A DNA stretch of 64,000 nucleotides from Candidatus Butyricimonas faecavium (GTDB lineage: Bacteria > Bacteroidota > Bacteroidia > Bacteroidales > Marinifilaceae): assembly GCA_944321125.1 (NCBI GenBank), contig CALUKD010000012.1:36174-100173 (forward strand), given 5' to 3'. Below, one piece after another: positions 52,559 to 61,198 of this stretch. The position numbers were made by a program, and so were the translations under genes. Under the pieces are notes generated by a model. The model had not been told where the DNA came from and ran no database searches. It worked only from the letters and a program-made list of their open reading frames with translations. The first letter of the stretch is position 1. Each line of letters starts with the position of its first letter.

Positions 52559-52796
52559 AAAACACTAAGAAATACTTTAAGCAGAAAAGATCGGAAGCAT
52601 ATTTTATTCCCGAAGGAAAGTTCCTGTATAAGTCAACCAACTTCATATTTTTGTTCGTTCTTGCGACATATGTATGTATTGATTAATAGATGATTAAGAA
52701 ATAAATAACTCATCATGTGATTTTTTTTTGAAAAAAGTGGCATTTTCTTATTACACCAAACGGGGTGGTTCCCGTTTTGGTATTAAAAGCACGAAA
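52559..52796. promoter_or_regulatory. Region upstream of fecR, no sigma gene
   Basis: After the guaA terminator there is no sigma-factor gene here, although such genes usually precede fecR. TATTTTTG at 52646-52653 may be a -7 element; no clear -33 TTTG is present. The sequence before the fecR start is AT-rich with a T9 run at 52721-52729. Confidence 0.45.
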
Positions 52797-53969
52797 ATGA
52801 CATTGAAAACAAGAGAATATATCGTACAGTTAATTGTCCGCCAAGTACAGGGGATATTGGACGATGAGGGGCAAAGAGAGTTACTCGAATGGCGGGAAAG
52901 TTTCCCCGAGAATGAGGTCCTTTTTCAAAGAATGACTTCCCGAGTTCATTTTGAAGAGAGTTTGAAGGTCTGCGAGATGACAAACGAAGAGATGGAAAAC
53001 GAATGGAAGTTGATCCGTGGGAAAACGATAGGAAGTTACCGTTTGGTCTTAAAACGGTTGCTACCGTATGCGGCGATACTGGTTGTGGCCCTGTTGGTTG
53101 GAGGAATCTGGGTGTTGGGAGAGAGGGATTCCTTGTTACCCGATGATTCTTTGGTGGCTAAAGCCCACCGGGTAAAGAAAATCGAACCACAAGCGATATT
53201 GGTTATGGGGGACGGGACCACGATTAATTTGAAGGATTCCGTTTCACTGGCCGCATTGGTGTCCATGAAGATGGCTCTTTCTGCGGATGAAGACGTGTTG
53301 ACTTACACGAAAGGAAGTGTTGATACGGTTATCGAGTATCACACGATGAAGATACCACGGGGAGGGGAATATGTGTTGGTATTGTCCGATGGAACGACGG
53401 TTTATCTGAATGCGGAATCGGAGTTGATGTATCCGGTCAAATTCAGAGGGAATGACAGGCGGGTTTTTTTGAAAGGAGAGGCTTATTTTGACGTGAAAAG
53501 AGACACGAGTAAACCTTTTATTGTGGAGGCTAATTCATTAGACGTACGGGTTCTAGGAACGGAATTCGGAGTACGTGCTTACCAGGACGAGACATGTATT
53601 CGGACCACGCTCAAAAAGGGAAAAGTGAGCGTGGAAAACAAAGGGAGTGGAATAGTTCTTACCCCGGGTATGCAGGCCTCTTTTGACAAGGAAACGTCAA
53701 AGATGGACGTGCAGGAGGTAAACGTGAATTTGTTCTTGGCTTGGAAGGACGGGCGGTTAGTGTTTGATAATTGTTCACTGGAAAATATTCTGAAGGATCT
53801 AGGGAAATGGTACGATTTCGACGTTCGTTATGAACGGGAAGATGCTCGGTTAATACCGTTTTCCCTGAATATAAAGAAACACGATGCTTTTGCCGAGGTC
53901 CTTCACCTGCTTGAAGACACGGGATGTGTGGAATTTGATATAGAGAATAATATAGTTATTGTAAAATAA
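52797..53969 (+). CDS. FecR-family anti-sigma factor (DUF4974)
   Basis: Anti-sigma regulator that holds an ECF sigma factor until the SusC/D transporter signals substrate. The start at 52797 (MTLKTREYIVQLIVRQV) is chosen over the TTG at 52728, which would add an odd leader. The 390-residue protein has a cytosolic helical domain, one membrane segment (about 88-110, LLPYAAILVVALLVGGIWVL), a periplasmic FecR domain (GGEYVLVLSDGTTVYLNAES in two parts; GEAYFDVKRD; VLGTEFGVRAY) and a C-terminal DUF4974/STN-like domain (LENILKDLGKWYDFDVRY). It is first in the SusCD operon. Unlike usual, no sigma gene precedes it. Confidence 0.93.
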   Translation: MTLKTREYIVQLIVRQVQGILDDEGQRELLEWRESFPENEVLFQRMTSRVHFEESLKVCEMTNEEMENEWKLIRGKTIGSYRLVLKRLLPYAAILVVALLVGGIWVLGERDSLLPDDSLVAKAHRVKKIEPQAILVMGDGTTINLKDSVSLAALVSMKMALSADEDVLTYTKGSVDTVIEYHTMKIPRGGEYVLVLSDGTTVYLNAESELMYPVKFRGNDRRVFLKGEAYFDVKRDTSKPFIVEANSLDVRVLGTEFGVRAYQDETCIRTTLKKGKVSVENKGSGIVLTPGMQASFDKETSKMDVQEVNVNLFLAWKDGRLVFDNCSLENILKDLGKWYDFDVRYEREDARLIPFSLNIKKHDAFAEVLHLLEDTGCVEFDIENNIVIVK

Positions 53970-53997
53970 AAAGTAGCGCGGGAACGCTACTTTATAT
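53970..53997 (+). terminator. Intercistronic hairpin between fecR and susC
   Basis: A perfect 9-bp stem (AAAGTAGCG at 53970-53978 with CGCTACTTT at 53985-53993) and T-rich tail immediately after the fecR stop. It probably attenuates transcription into susC or stabilises mRNA ends. A second hairpin of the CCTCT-x-AAACAGGGGGCG type follows at 54000-54021. Confidence 0.65.
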
Positions 53998-54049
53998 CTC
54001 CCTCTGGGTAAACAGGGGGCGAATAGTTATAAATTTGATTTACAAAGTT

Positions 54050-57000
54050 ATGAAGAAAAATTGTAATCTTGTAAGGAAGAGGTGTTTTTTATTTTTCCTT
54101 TTCCTGGTTTTTACTACACCTTTTTGTCAGCGAGTCTACTCGCAAGAAATGAAGTTATCATTCAGTTTGAAGAACGCTACCTTGAAGGATGTTATTAACG
54201 AGATCAAGCGAGTATCCGTTTACGATTTCGTGTATAGCGATCCTCAACTGAAGTCTTTCCGGCAACGGGATGTCGCTTTTAAAGATGCGACAATTCGGCA
54301 GGTGCTGGACGATTGCTTGAAAGACACGGAACTAGAGTACACTATTAACGGGAACACGATCGTGCTTAAACTGAAAAGTACAAAAATTGATGACGAGAGT
54401 TTGAAGTATGTTTCCGGTGTGGTCACTGATGCCTCGGGGAATCCTTTACCGGGAGCCACCTTGCTCATCAAGGGAACGACCACGGGAATGGCAACGAATG
54501 CCAATGGTGAGTACAAGATCGGTGTTCCGAAAAACGGGGAATGTACGTTGATTTTTTCATTTATGGGAATGAAAACCCAATATGTAAAGGTTGGTAACAA
54601 GACGAAGATTGACGTGAAGATGGAAGAGGATTTAACCGAGGTGGAGGAAGTGGTGGTTACCGGGTATCAGAATATTGATAAGAGGCATCTGACCAGTGCG
54701 GTAAGTTCCGTTAAAGCGTCGGATATATTAACACCCGGTATGACGAGTATTGATCAAGCGTTGGAAGGACGGATTCCGGAACTTGTGTTGATGAGTAATT
54801 CGGGTGAAGTGGGAGCTACTCCTAGAATACGGGTGAGAGGTACTTCCACGTTGTTAGGTAACCGGGAGCCATTGTGGGTATTGGATGGTTTTATTATGCA
54901 TGATCCGGTCAACGTGAGTAATGATGATTTGAATAACCCGGATTATATTAATATCATCGGTAATGCTATCGCTGGGATAAACCCGCAGGACATCGAACGT
55001 ATCGACGTGTTGAAAGATGCTTCTGCCACGGCTCTTTACGGAACGAGAGCTGCCAACGGGGTGATCGTGGTGACGACTAAAAAAGGAGCCATCGGACCGG
55101 CTCGTTTTTCTTACAACCATTCTTCTAAATATACTCGTCGTCCCCGTTATACGGACCGAAATATCAACCTGATGAATTCGCAGCAGCGGGTGCAATTTGG
55201 AAAGGAATTGTCGGATTTGCACTATCAATTCCCGTCAGATATGACCATGGTCGGTTACGAAGGAGCTTTGAATAGCTATTATAAAGGGTTATCCACGTAT
55301 GATGAGTTCGTAGAAAACGTGAAGTGGTACGAGACAGTGAATACGGATTGGTTTGACATCTTGACTCGTGATACCTATTCTCATGATCACACGTTCGGGG
55401 TGTCGGGAGGTAACAATGATATTCGTTATTACGTGTCTGTCGGTTATAACAGAGAAAACGGGGTATCTAAAACTACGTACACGGATCGCTACACGGCCCG
55501 TGTGAATTTGGATATGACCTTTTCAAAGATGATCAAGGCTAATTTCTCCATGAACGGGAATGTTCAGAAAAAAAATCACTTGATGAGCGAGATTGATGCC
55601 ATGGATTATGCTTATAATACGACACGTGCGCTACCTTGTTTTAATCCTGACGGATCACTTTATTACTATGACAAAGTGGCTTACGGGGGGGTAAACAAGT
55701 ATAGTAACAAGTTTAGATATAATATTTTGAATGAAATTGAAAATAGTTCTAACGAGTACGATGGGAACACGATCGGGGCGATGCTTGATGTTAAAATAAC
55801 TCCTTTCACGGGATTGGATATATCGATTTCCGGAAATTATAACAGGAGTGGTACATTGCAGGAGCAATGGTGGGGAGAAAAGACGAATTACGTGGCTCGT
55901 TGGAAAAATTCCGAATACGAAGAGTTGCCCATGACCGGGACTGTTGGTTCTTGTTATTTACCTTACGGGGGGATTTTAAAGACTACGAATTCTATCACGG
56001 AAGGGTATACTTTCCGTACTCAAGTGGATTATCGTAAATTATTCGGGGAGAATCAACAGCATATGATGATGTTGATGGGGGGATTTGAGTTGAACGGAAA
56101 TACAACTCGACAGATTAGCGATGAAAACCGAGGTTTTGTGAAAGATCGGGGATTGCAGTTTATAGATGAATTACAGAATTTAGATGATTATCCCAAATAT
56201 AAAGAATGGTTGAATCAGAATCATCGTTCCATCGGTCACGGGATTTCTCACCAGATTTCCGGGTATTTCGTGTTAAGTTATAGTTATAGGAATCACTTTA
56301 CGTTGAACGTGAACGGGCGCTTTGATGCATCGAATAAATTTGGTAGTCGTAGTAATGAACGCTTTTTGCCGGTATGGTCGGTATCCGGGAGTTGGAATCT
56401 GCAGGAAAATATATTGAGAAATGTAGAGTTTATCAGTGAGCTTCGTTTGAGAGGATCTTTCGGTATCCAAGGAAACATGTTGGAGGATCAAAGTCCGAAT
56501 TTGATTATTAAACAGGGGACAATAGATCCTATATATAACGAGAACGTGTCTTCAATTGCACGGTATCCGAATCCTAATTTACGTTGGGAAGAAACACAAC
56601 AACTGGACGGAGGGCTTGAAGTGGGCTTTTTTAAATCCCGGTTAAGTATGGAGTTTTCTGTTTATTCCAAAAAGACAACGGATTGCTTTACAACCGTGAG
56701 AGTGTCTTCCGTGAACGGTGTTAGTGGGCATTCTTATATTATGAATGGCGGAGACTTGAATAATAGCGGGTATTCCATTTCTTTATCGGCTACACCTGTA
56801 AAAACAAAAGATTTTCAATGGAAATTCTCCACGTATTATTCCGGGAATTTCAACAAGGTGAAAACCGGATCAGTAGAAAGTTATACTTTAGCTGATTACC
56901 TGAATGGAACGGCGTTGGTTGATGGAATTGCTGTTGGTAGTTTTTATTCATACAAGTTTTTGGGATTGAATCCTTCCAACGGGACTCCGATGTTTGATGA

Positions 57001-57658
57001 TTACAATGATCGTCAGCATTTGTTGAAATACAAGACGTTGGAGGAAACGGTTTTAATGACGATGAAAAAAAGTGGGCAAAGAGACCCGATTTTCAGTGGT
57101 AATTTCTCCAATAGTTTCACGTATAAGAATTTGTCTTTATCCATGAACCTATCTTACAGTATCGGGTCAAAAGTAAGATTATTCCCGTTATATTCTCCCG
57201 TGCTTTCGGGTGTAAGTTCGGAAATGAATGTCAGGAAAGAGTTTTTGAATCGTTGGATGGCTCCCGGAGATGAATCGTATACGAATATTCCGGTTATTAT
57301 GAGTCCGGCAGATCCCGAGTACATGAAATATATATCCCATTTTTCCGGGACTCAGGTATCTATATCTCATATTCAGAATTTCGCTAGTAATGTTTGGAAT
57401 ATGTATGACAATTCTGATCTGCGGGTGGTGAGCGGCAGTTATTTGAAATGCTCTTCCATGACATTACGTTATAATATTGCTCCGGAATGGTTAAAGAAAA
57501 CACCATTTTCTAATTTGTCGCTTAGTTTGAATGCGTTGAATTTATTCACCATATCAGCTAAAGAACTAAAGGGCCAGGACCCATCTCAAGCGGGGTTTGC
57601 AAAACCGAATTTGTCCGTGCGTCCTTCCTACACGTTTCAGTTTAACGTAACATTTTAA
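54050..57658 (+). CDS. SusC/RagA-family TonB-linked outer membrane protein with STN domain
   Basis: TonB-dependent transporter. The start at 54050 (MKKNCNLVRKRCFLFF) gives a long signal peptide ending near VYSQE. Domains in order: STN (about 33-110, LSFSLKNATLKDVINEIKR) that contacts FecR, CarboxypepD_reg-like (about 125-205, VSGVVTDASGNPLPGATLL), plug (about 210-350, EEVVVTGYQNI and LYGTRAANGVIVVTTKKG), and a 22-strand barrel to the C-terminal FQFNVTF. The STN domain shows it is a signalling-type SusC, fitting the upstream FecR. 1202 residues is normal. susD overlaps its stop (TAATG). Confidence 0.95.
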   Translation: MKKNCNLVRKRCFLFFLFLVFTTPFCQRVYSQEMKLSFSLKNATLKDVINEIKRVSVYDFVYSDPQLKSFRQRDVAFKDATIRQVLDDCLKDTELEYTINGNTIVLKLKSTKIDDESLKYVSGVVTDASGNPLPGATLLIKGTTTGMATNANGEYKIGVPKNGECTLIFSFMGMKTQYVKVGNKTKIDVKMEEDLTEVEEVVVTGYQNIDKRHLTSAVSSVKASDILTPGMTSIDQALEGRIPELVLMSNSGEVGATPRIRVRGTSTLLGNREPLWVLDGFIMHDPVNVSNDDLNNPDYINIIGNAIAGINPQDIERIDVLKDASATALYGTRAANGVIVVTTKKGAIGPARFSYNHSSKYTRRPRYTDRNINLMNSQQRVQFGKELSDLHYQFPSDMTMVGYEGALNSYYKGLSTYDEFVENVKWYETVNTDWFDILTRDTYSHDHTFGVSGGNNDIRYYVSVGYNRENGVSKTTYTDRYTARVNLDMTFSKMIKANFSMNGNVQKKNHLMSEIDAMDYAYNTTRALPCFNPDGSLYYYDKVAYGGVNKYSNKFRYNILNEIENSSNEYDGNTIGAMLDVKITPFTGLDISISGNYNRSGTLQEQWWGEKTNYVARWKNSEYEELPMTGTVGSCYLPYGGILKTTNSITEGYTFRTQVDYRKLFGENQQHMMMLMGGFELNGNTTRQISDENRGFVKDRGLQFIDELQNLDDYPKYKEWLNQNHRSIGHGISHQISGYFVLSYSYRNHFTLNVNGRFDASNKFGSRSNERFLPVWSVSGSWNLQENILRNVEFISELRLRGSFGIQGNMLEDQSPNLIIKQGTIDPIYNENVSSIARYPNPNLRWEETQQLDGGLEVGFFKSRLSMEFSVYSKKTTDCFTTVRVSSVNGVSGHSYIMNGGDLNNSGYSISLSATPVKTKDFQWKFSTYYSGNFNKVKTGSVESYTLADYLNGTALVDGIAVGSFYSYKFLGLNPSNGTPMFDDYNDRQHLLKYKTLEETVLMTMKKSGQRDPIFSGNFSNSFTYKNLSLSMNLSYSIGSKVRLFPLYSPVLSGVSSEMNVRKEFLNRWMAPGDESYTNIPVIMSPADPEYMKYISHFSGTQVSISHIQNFASNVWNMYDNSDLRVVSGSYLKCSSMTLRYNIAPEWLKKTPFSNLSLSLNALNLFTISAKELKGQDPSQAGFAKPNLSVRPSYTFQFNVTF

Positions 57659-59211
57659 TGTATATGAAGATGAGAGGTATTATTTATATTGTTATTTTAA
57701 TCCTACTTTCCAGTTGTGGGAATTTTCTTGACGAGTATTCGCAAGATCTGGTTGTTCCGAAAACGGTGTCGGATTTAAATGAAGTTTTGTTAGGGAACGG
57801 GTATATTCCTTCTTCGGAGATTGAATATTTAAGAAATGGTTCCATTGGTTGGCAACTCAATATCCTGGATGATGATATTAACACCGTGATTGCTTATAAT
57901 GCGGTAAAAAACAGAACAGAAATGGATGGAGTGTATTATGGGTATACAACTTGGCAAATGGAAGTCGGTAGAAATCACACCGGTGATAATTTGTCCGGTG
58001 ATAATGGTAACTGGGATGCTTTGTATCAGCGAATCAATTCCATGAATATTATTTTGCATGAGCTGGGCAACGTGAGTCAGAATACGGAACAGGAGGTAAA
58101 GGATGCTATCCGAGTACAGGGTGAGTGTTATTTTCTGAGGGCTCAATTTTACCTGATGCTAGTAAATCTGTACGCAAAAGCATATGATCCGGACAATGCT
58201 GCCACGGAACCCGGTGTTCCTCTGAAATTGACGTACTATGTGGAACATGATAAAGAGAAAGAGACTCAATTTGACCGTACCTCGGTAGCTAAGGTGTACG
58301 AGCAGATTGTAAAAGATTTGAAAGAGGCAGTACGTTGTTTCACGGAAAGCCCGCAAACGAAAAGTTTCTACCGTGCATCAGAGGATGCAGCTTTGTTACT
58401 GTTAAGTCGGGTGTATTTGTATATGCAAGATTGGGAAAATGCAAAAAGTACGGCAGAAAAGTTATTGGCCCAAAACGGGGCGTTATTGGATTATAGCAGT
58501 ATTGCGGAAAATACGGATGGGTATGCTATATCGGAGAAAAGTCCGGAGTTATTGTTTTCTCAAGGTCCTTTGAATTTGCAGTGTGAATTTTCGGGTAGTG
58601 GGGGTGATTTTTGTGTATCGAATGATTTGTATAAACTATATGATGAAAATGATTATCGGCAAACCATTTATTTTACCCGTTCGACGCAAAGTGATAGCTT
58701 GGGTTTAAATCGTAAGTATCAGATGGGGAAACATCGTTCTTATGTTTCGGATATTTTCACGTTACGCACCGCAGAAGGTTATTTAAATGCAGCGGAAGCT
58801 TGTGCCATGTTGGGAGATGCCGGGGCGGCTTCTGGTTGGTTGAATCGATTACGGGGTAAACGAATTAAAGATTACGAGGATGTGGTATATACTGCCGATG
58901 AAATTATCGAGCAGGTACGTGTCGAGAGAAGAAAGGAACTTTGTTTGGAAGGTCATCGTTGGTTGGATCTGAGAAGATATGCCGTGTGTAAGAAGAGCCC
59001 GTTTAAAAAGATTATAGAACGAGTGTATGCGCTTTATGATTGGGATGGAAGAAGTGTATTTAAATACGCGGAAGTTTATCAGTTGAATGTAGATGATCCG
59101 GCATATGTTTTCGCTATTCCTAAAGCCGTACTGGAGTTTGATAAAGATATGCCTGATAATATCCGGGAAGATCGGGAGTATGTTAGATTGATGTATAGAA
59201 ATAATGAATAA
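57658..59211 (+). CDS. SusD/RagB-family nutrient-binding lipoprotein
   Basis: Surface lipoprotein that caps the SusC barrel and captures the substrate. Signal peptide with lipobox LLSSC (Cys18-19 region). The TPR-like SusD fold is shown by NGDNGNWDALYQRINSMNIIL-type sequence (NWDALYQRINSMNIIL), GECYFLRAQFYLMLVNLYA and the C-terminal RRKELCLEGHRWLDLRRY. The 517-residue length is usual. The start codon overlaps the susC stop (TAATG), indicating translational coupling. The ligand is unknown; the partner genes suggest a peptide or protein rather than a glycan. Confidence 0.94.
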   Translation: MYMKMRGIIYIVILILLSSCGNFLDEYSQDLVVPKTVSDLNEVLLGNGYIPSSEIEYLRNGSIGWQLNILDDDINTVIAYNAVKNRTEMDGVYYGYTTWQMEVGRNHTGDNLSGDNGNWDALYQRINSMNIILHELGNVSQNTEQEVKDAIRVQGECYFLRAQFYLMLVNLYAKAYDPDNAATEPGVPLKLTYYVEHDKEKETQFDRTSVAKVYEQIVKDLKEAVRCFTESPQTKSFYRASEDAALLLLSRVYLYMQDWENAKSTAEKLLAQNGALLDYSSIAENTDGYAISEKSPELLFSQGPLNLQCEFSGSGGDFCVSNDLYKLYDENDYRQTIYFTRSTQSDSLGLNRKYQMGKHRSYVSDIFTLRTAEGYLNAAEACAMLGDAGAASGWLNRLRGKRIKDYEDVVYTADEIIEQVRVERRKELCLEGHRWLDLRRYAVCKKSPFKKIIERVYALYDWDGRSVFKYAEVYQLNVDDPAYVFAIPKAVLEFDKDMPDNIREDREYVRLMYRNNE

Positions 59212-59214
59212 GTT

Positions 59215-60210
59215 ATGAGAAATGCAATATATTTAATTTTGGCACTTTTGATCTTGGGGTGCGAAAAGGAGAATGGATTAACTTCCCAAATCGAGCTTGA
59301 AAATTTGTACGAAATTAAAGATGATCCTTCGGATCCGATAAAGCATCGTGTGTATGAAATATATGATAGATACGGGGTTCCGGTTTATTTTAACGATACG
59401 ATCGGGAAAATCTTTGTCAAAAGGGATGTGACAGGGAAAGATGTATATCGTTACGAGACATTGGATTTAGCTTGGGGATTTACATCGTACAACCGCCTCA
59501 CGTATACTTACGAGTACATGACAGATCCAGAAGAACAATTAAAGGCTTTGGGAATTATTGAAGATTATTTAAAGTTAGCAGCAAAACCTCTTTGGCCGTT
59601 TAATTTTTTTGTGACCAAGTCCGCAAAAACAATTGATACTCAAGATCAAGAGAAAATTTACGAAAAAGGGAGTTACACGATTAATTATCGGACAGTGTTG
59701 ATGACCGGAGATTGGACTGATTCTCAAATAATCACTTTACCGGAGACGATGATGAAAGAAATGGTTAAGAGTAAGATTATGAATTACACGGATTTATTAG
59801 CCGCTTTTAATGATGTGTCGGATAAAGTCTGGTATGGTCCCATGTGGAGCGAGCTTGATCCTCATTGGTATGATTACGTGGACGGAACAACTTGGCCCAG
59901 GTATTTTTTCGGACCTTCAGCGTTGTCTGACAGTTGGTTTGGATGTAATGTGATGGCCCCCGAAGAATTAGCTGAATTCAGAGCTGCTGTACGGGCCGCA
60001 ATCGGACAATTCGGTTTTGTCAGTGGTAGTAAATTTACTTCAGTAATGTCTCCGGCTAATATGGAAGATGATCTAAATGGTTATATCACCGAGATATTGC
60101 AACATTCAAAAGAAGAATTTGAGCAATTATGGGGTGATTCTCCTTTGGTCATGAAAAAATACGAGATTCTATGTAAAATTATCACCGATGAACTAGGTGT
60201 AGAATTGTAA
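59215..60210 (+). CDS. Substrate import-associated metallohydrolase-like lipoprotein lacking HExxH
   Basis: The 331-residue lipoprotein (lipobox LILGC) starts 3 bp after susD. Its N-terminal part (HRVYEIYDRYGVPVYFNDTIGK in two pieces) resembles the SusCD-associated zinc metallohydrolase lipoproteins of Bacteroidota. However, no HExxH is present anywhere: its histidines are isolated (KHRVY, DPHWYD, LQHSKE). It therefore is probably a non-catalytic relative, perhaps a substrate-binding accessory on the cell surface. The family assignment is by eye, so moderate confidence. Confidence 0.68.
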   Translation: MRNAIYLILALLILGCEKENGLTSQIELENLYEIKDDPSDPIKHRVYEIYDRYGVPVYFNDTIGKIFVKRDVTGKDVYRYETLDLAWGFTSYNRLTYTYEYMTDPEEQLKALGIIEDYLKLAAKPLWPFNFFVTKSAKTIDTQDQEKIYEKGSYTINYRTVLMTGDWTDSQIITLPETMMKEMVKSKIMNYTDLLAAFNDVSDKVWYGPMWSELDPHWYDYVDGTTWPRYFFGPSALSDSWFGCNVMAPEELAEFRAAVRAAIGQFGFVSGSKFTSVMSPANMEDDLNGYITEILQHSKEEFEQLWGDSPLVMKKYEILCKIITDELGVEL

Positions 60211-60222
60211 AAAAATGAAAGT

Positions 60223-61179
60223 ATGAAAAAGATAATTATAATTTTACTGGGTGTTATTGTGTATTGTGCTTGCCAGGATGATGATAAACGTGATTGGATT
60301 CAGCCGGAAATTAGTTTTTCTAATTTTCAAGATGCACGAGATATGAACACGTATAAATGCATTACAATCGGGGGACAGACTTGGATGGCAGAAAACCTAA
60401 AATACCGTTTACCACAGGGCACTTTGGACGGATGTTACACTTATGAAGAGGAAAACATTAGATCACAGGATATCCGTGTGAATAGCCAATCGTGGGCTGA
60501 TTCCGTGCGTGCGGGTATTGACAGGGGTGAATTTGAGGGATCAGTGGGTTTCTTTACTTTGGTACAATTACTTGAAATGTGGATGGAATCATATACTCCG
60601 GAAGATTGTCTTTCAAATTTTGAAGCGTATTACGGTACTTCCTTTCCAGAAGCGACAGCTTCTTTGAAACGGATGTATAATAATCTTTATCCGGCTGCAA
60701 TATTGGAAGTTGCGAACCAGCGTCTCGCCAAAGCCGAGAGTACGAATGGACAGTATTCGAAGAAATTTGGTTTTTTATACACGTATGAGGGGGCTTTGAA
60801 AGCTGTACCGGAAGGTTGGAGACTTCCTACCGATGATGATTGGAAGAAATTGGAAGCAACACTGGGAATGTCGGTTTCTCAGATCGGAATGCTGGATGAA
60901 TGGAGGGGAAATTACGAGGGGAATTTATTGAAGGTTGGGAAAGACGGGATCGGCTTTGACGTTGTTTACGCCGGGGGGAGGTTGTATGGAGCGTCTATGT
61001 ACGGAGGATCTTTCTATAATAGAGATGTTAATGCTTATTTCTGGTCATCGACGCATAAAGTGGAACGTGATACGGTCGATTTGGGGATCACTAGAGTGTT
61101 TTTCTTGAAAGAGGACCGGATTATGCGTGGGACTTCAGATTTGACCGCAGCATATAGTGTTCGTTGTATTAAAGAATAA
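60223..61179 (+). CDS. FISUMP-domain lipoprotein
   Basis: The 318-residue protein has a lipoprotein signal peptide (lipobox VYCAC) and a Fibrobacter major paralogous (FISUMP) domain: GGQTWMAENLKY near residue 45, GWRLPTDDDWKKLE near 203, FWSSTH near 278 and the terminal AYSVRCIKE. FISUMP domains are surface-exposed and related to C-type-lectin-like folds. It belongs to the SusCD operon, so a role in substrate recognition is likely. The insertion between the first and second motif (about 60-190) is helical and unusual in length. Confidence 0.88.
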   Translation: MKKIIIILLGVIVYCACQDDDKRDWIQPEISFSNFQDARDMNTYKCITIGGQTWMAENLKYRLPQGTLDGCYTYEEENIRSQDIRVNSQSWADSVRAGIDRGEFEGSVGFFTLVQLLEMWMESYTPEDCLSNFEAYYGTSFPEATASLKRMYNNLYPAAILEVANQRLAKAESTNGQYSKKFGFLYTYEGALKAVPEGWRLPTDDDWKKLEATLGMSVSQIGMLDEWRGNYEGNLLKVGKDGIGFDVVYAGGRLYGASMYGGSFYNRDVNAYFWSSTHKVERDTVDLGITRVFFLKEDRIMRGTSDLTAAYSVRCIKE

Positions 61180-61198
61180 AAATGTAAAAAGAAATCAC

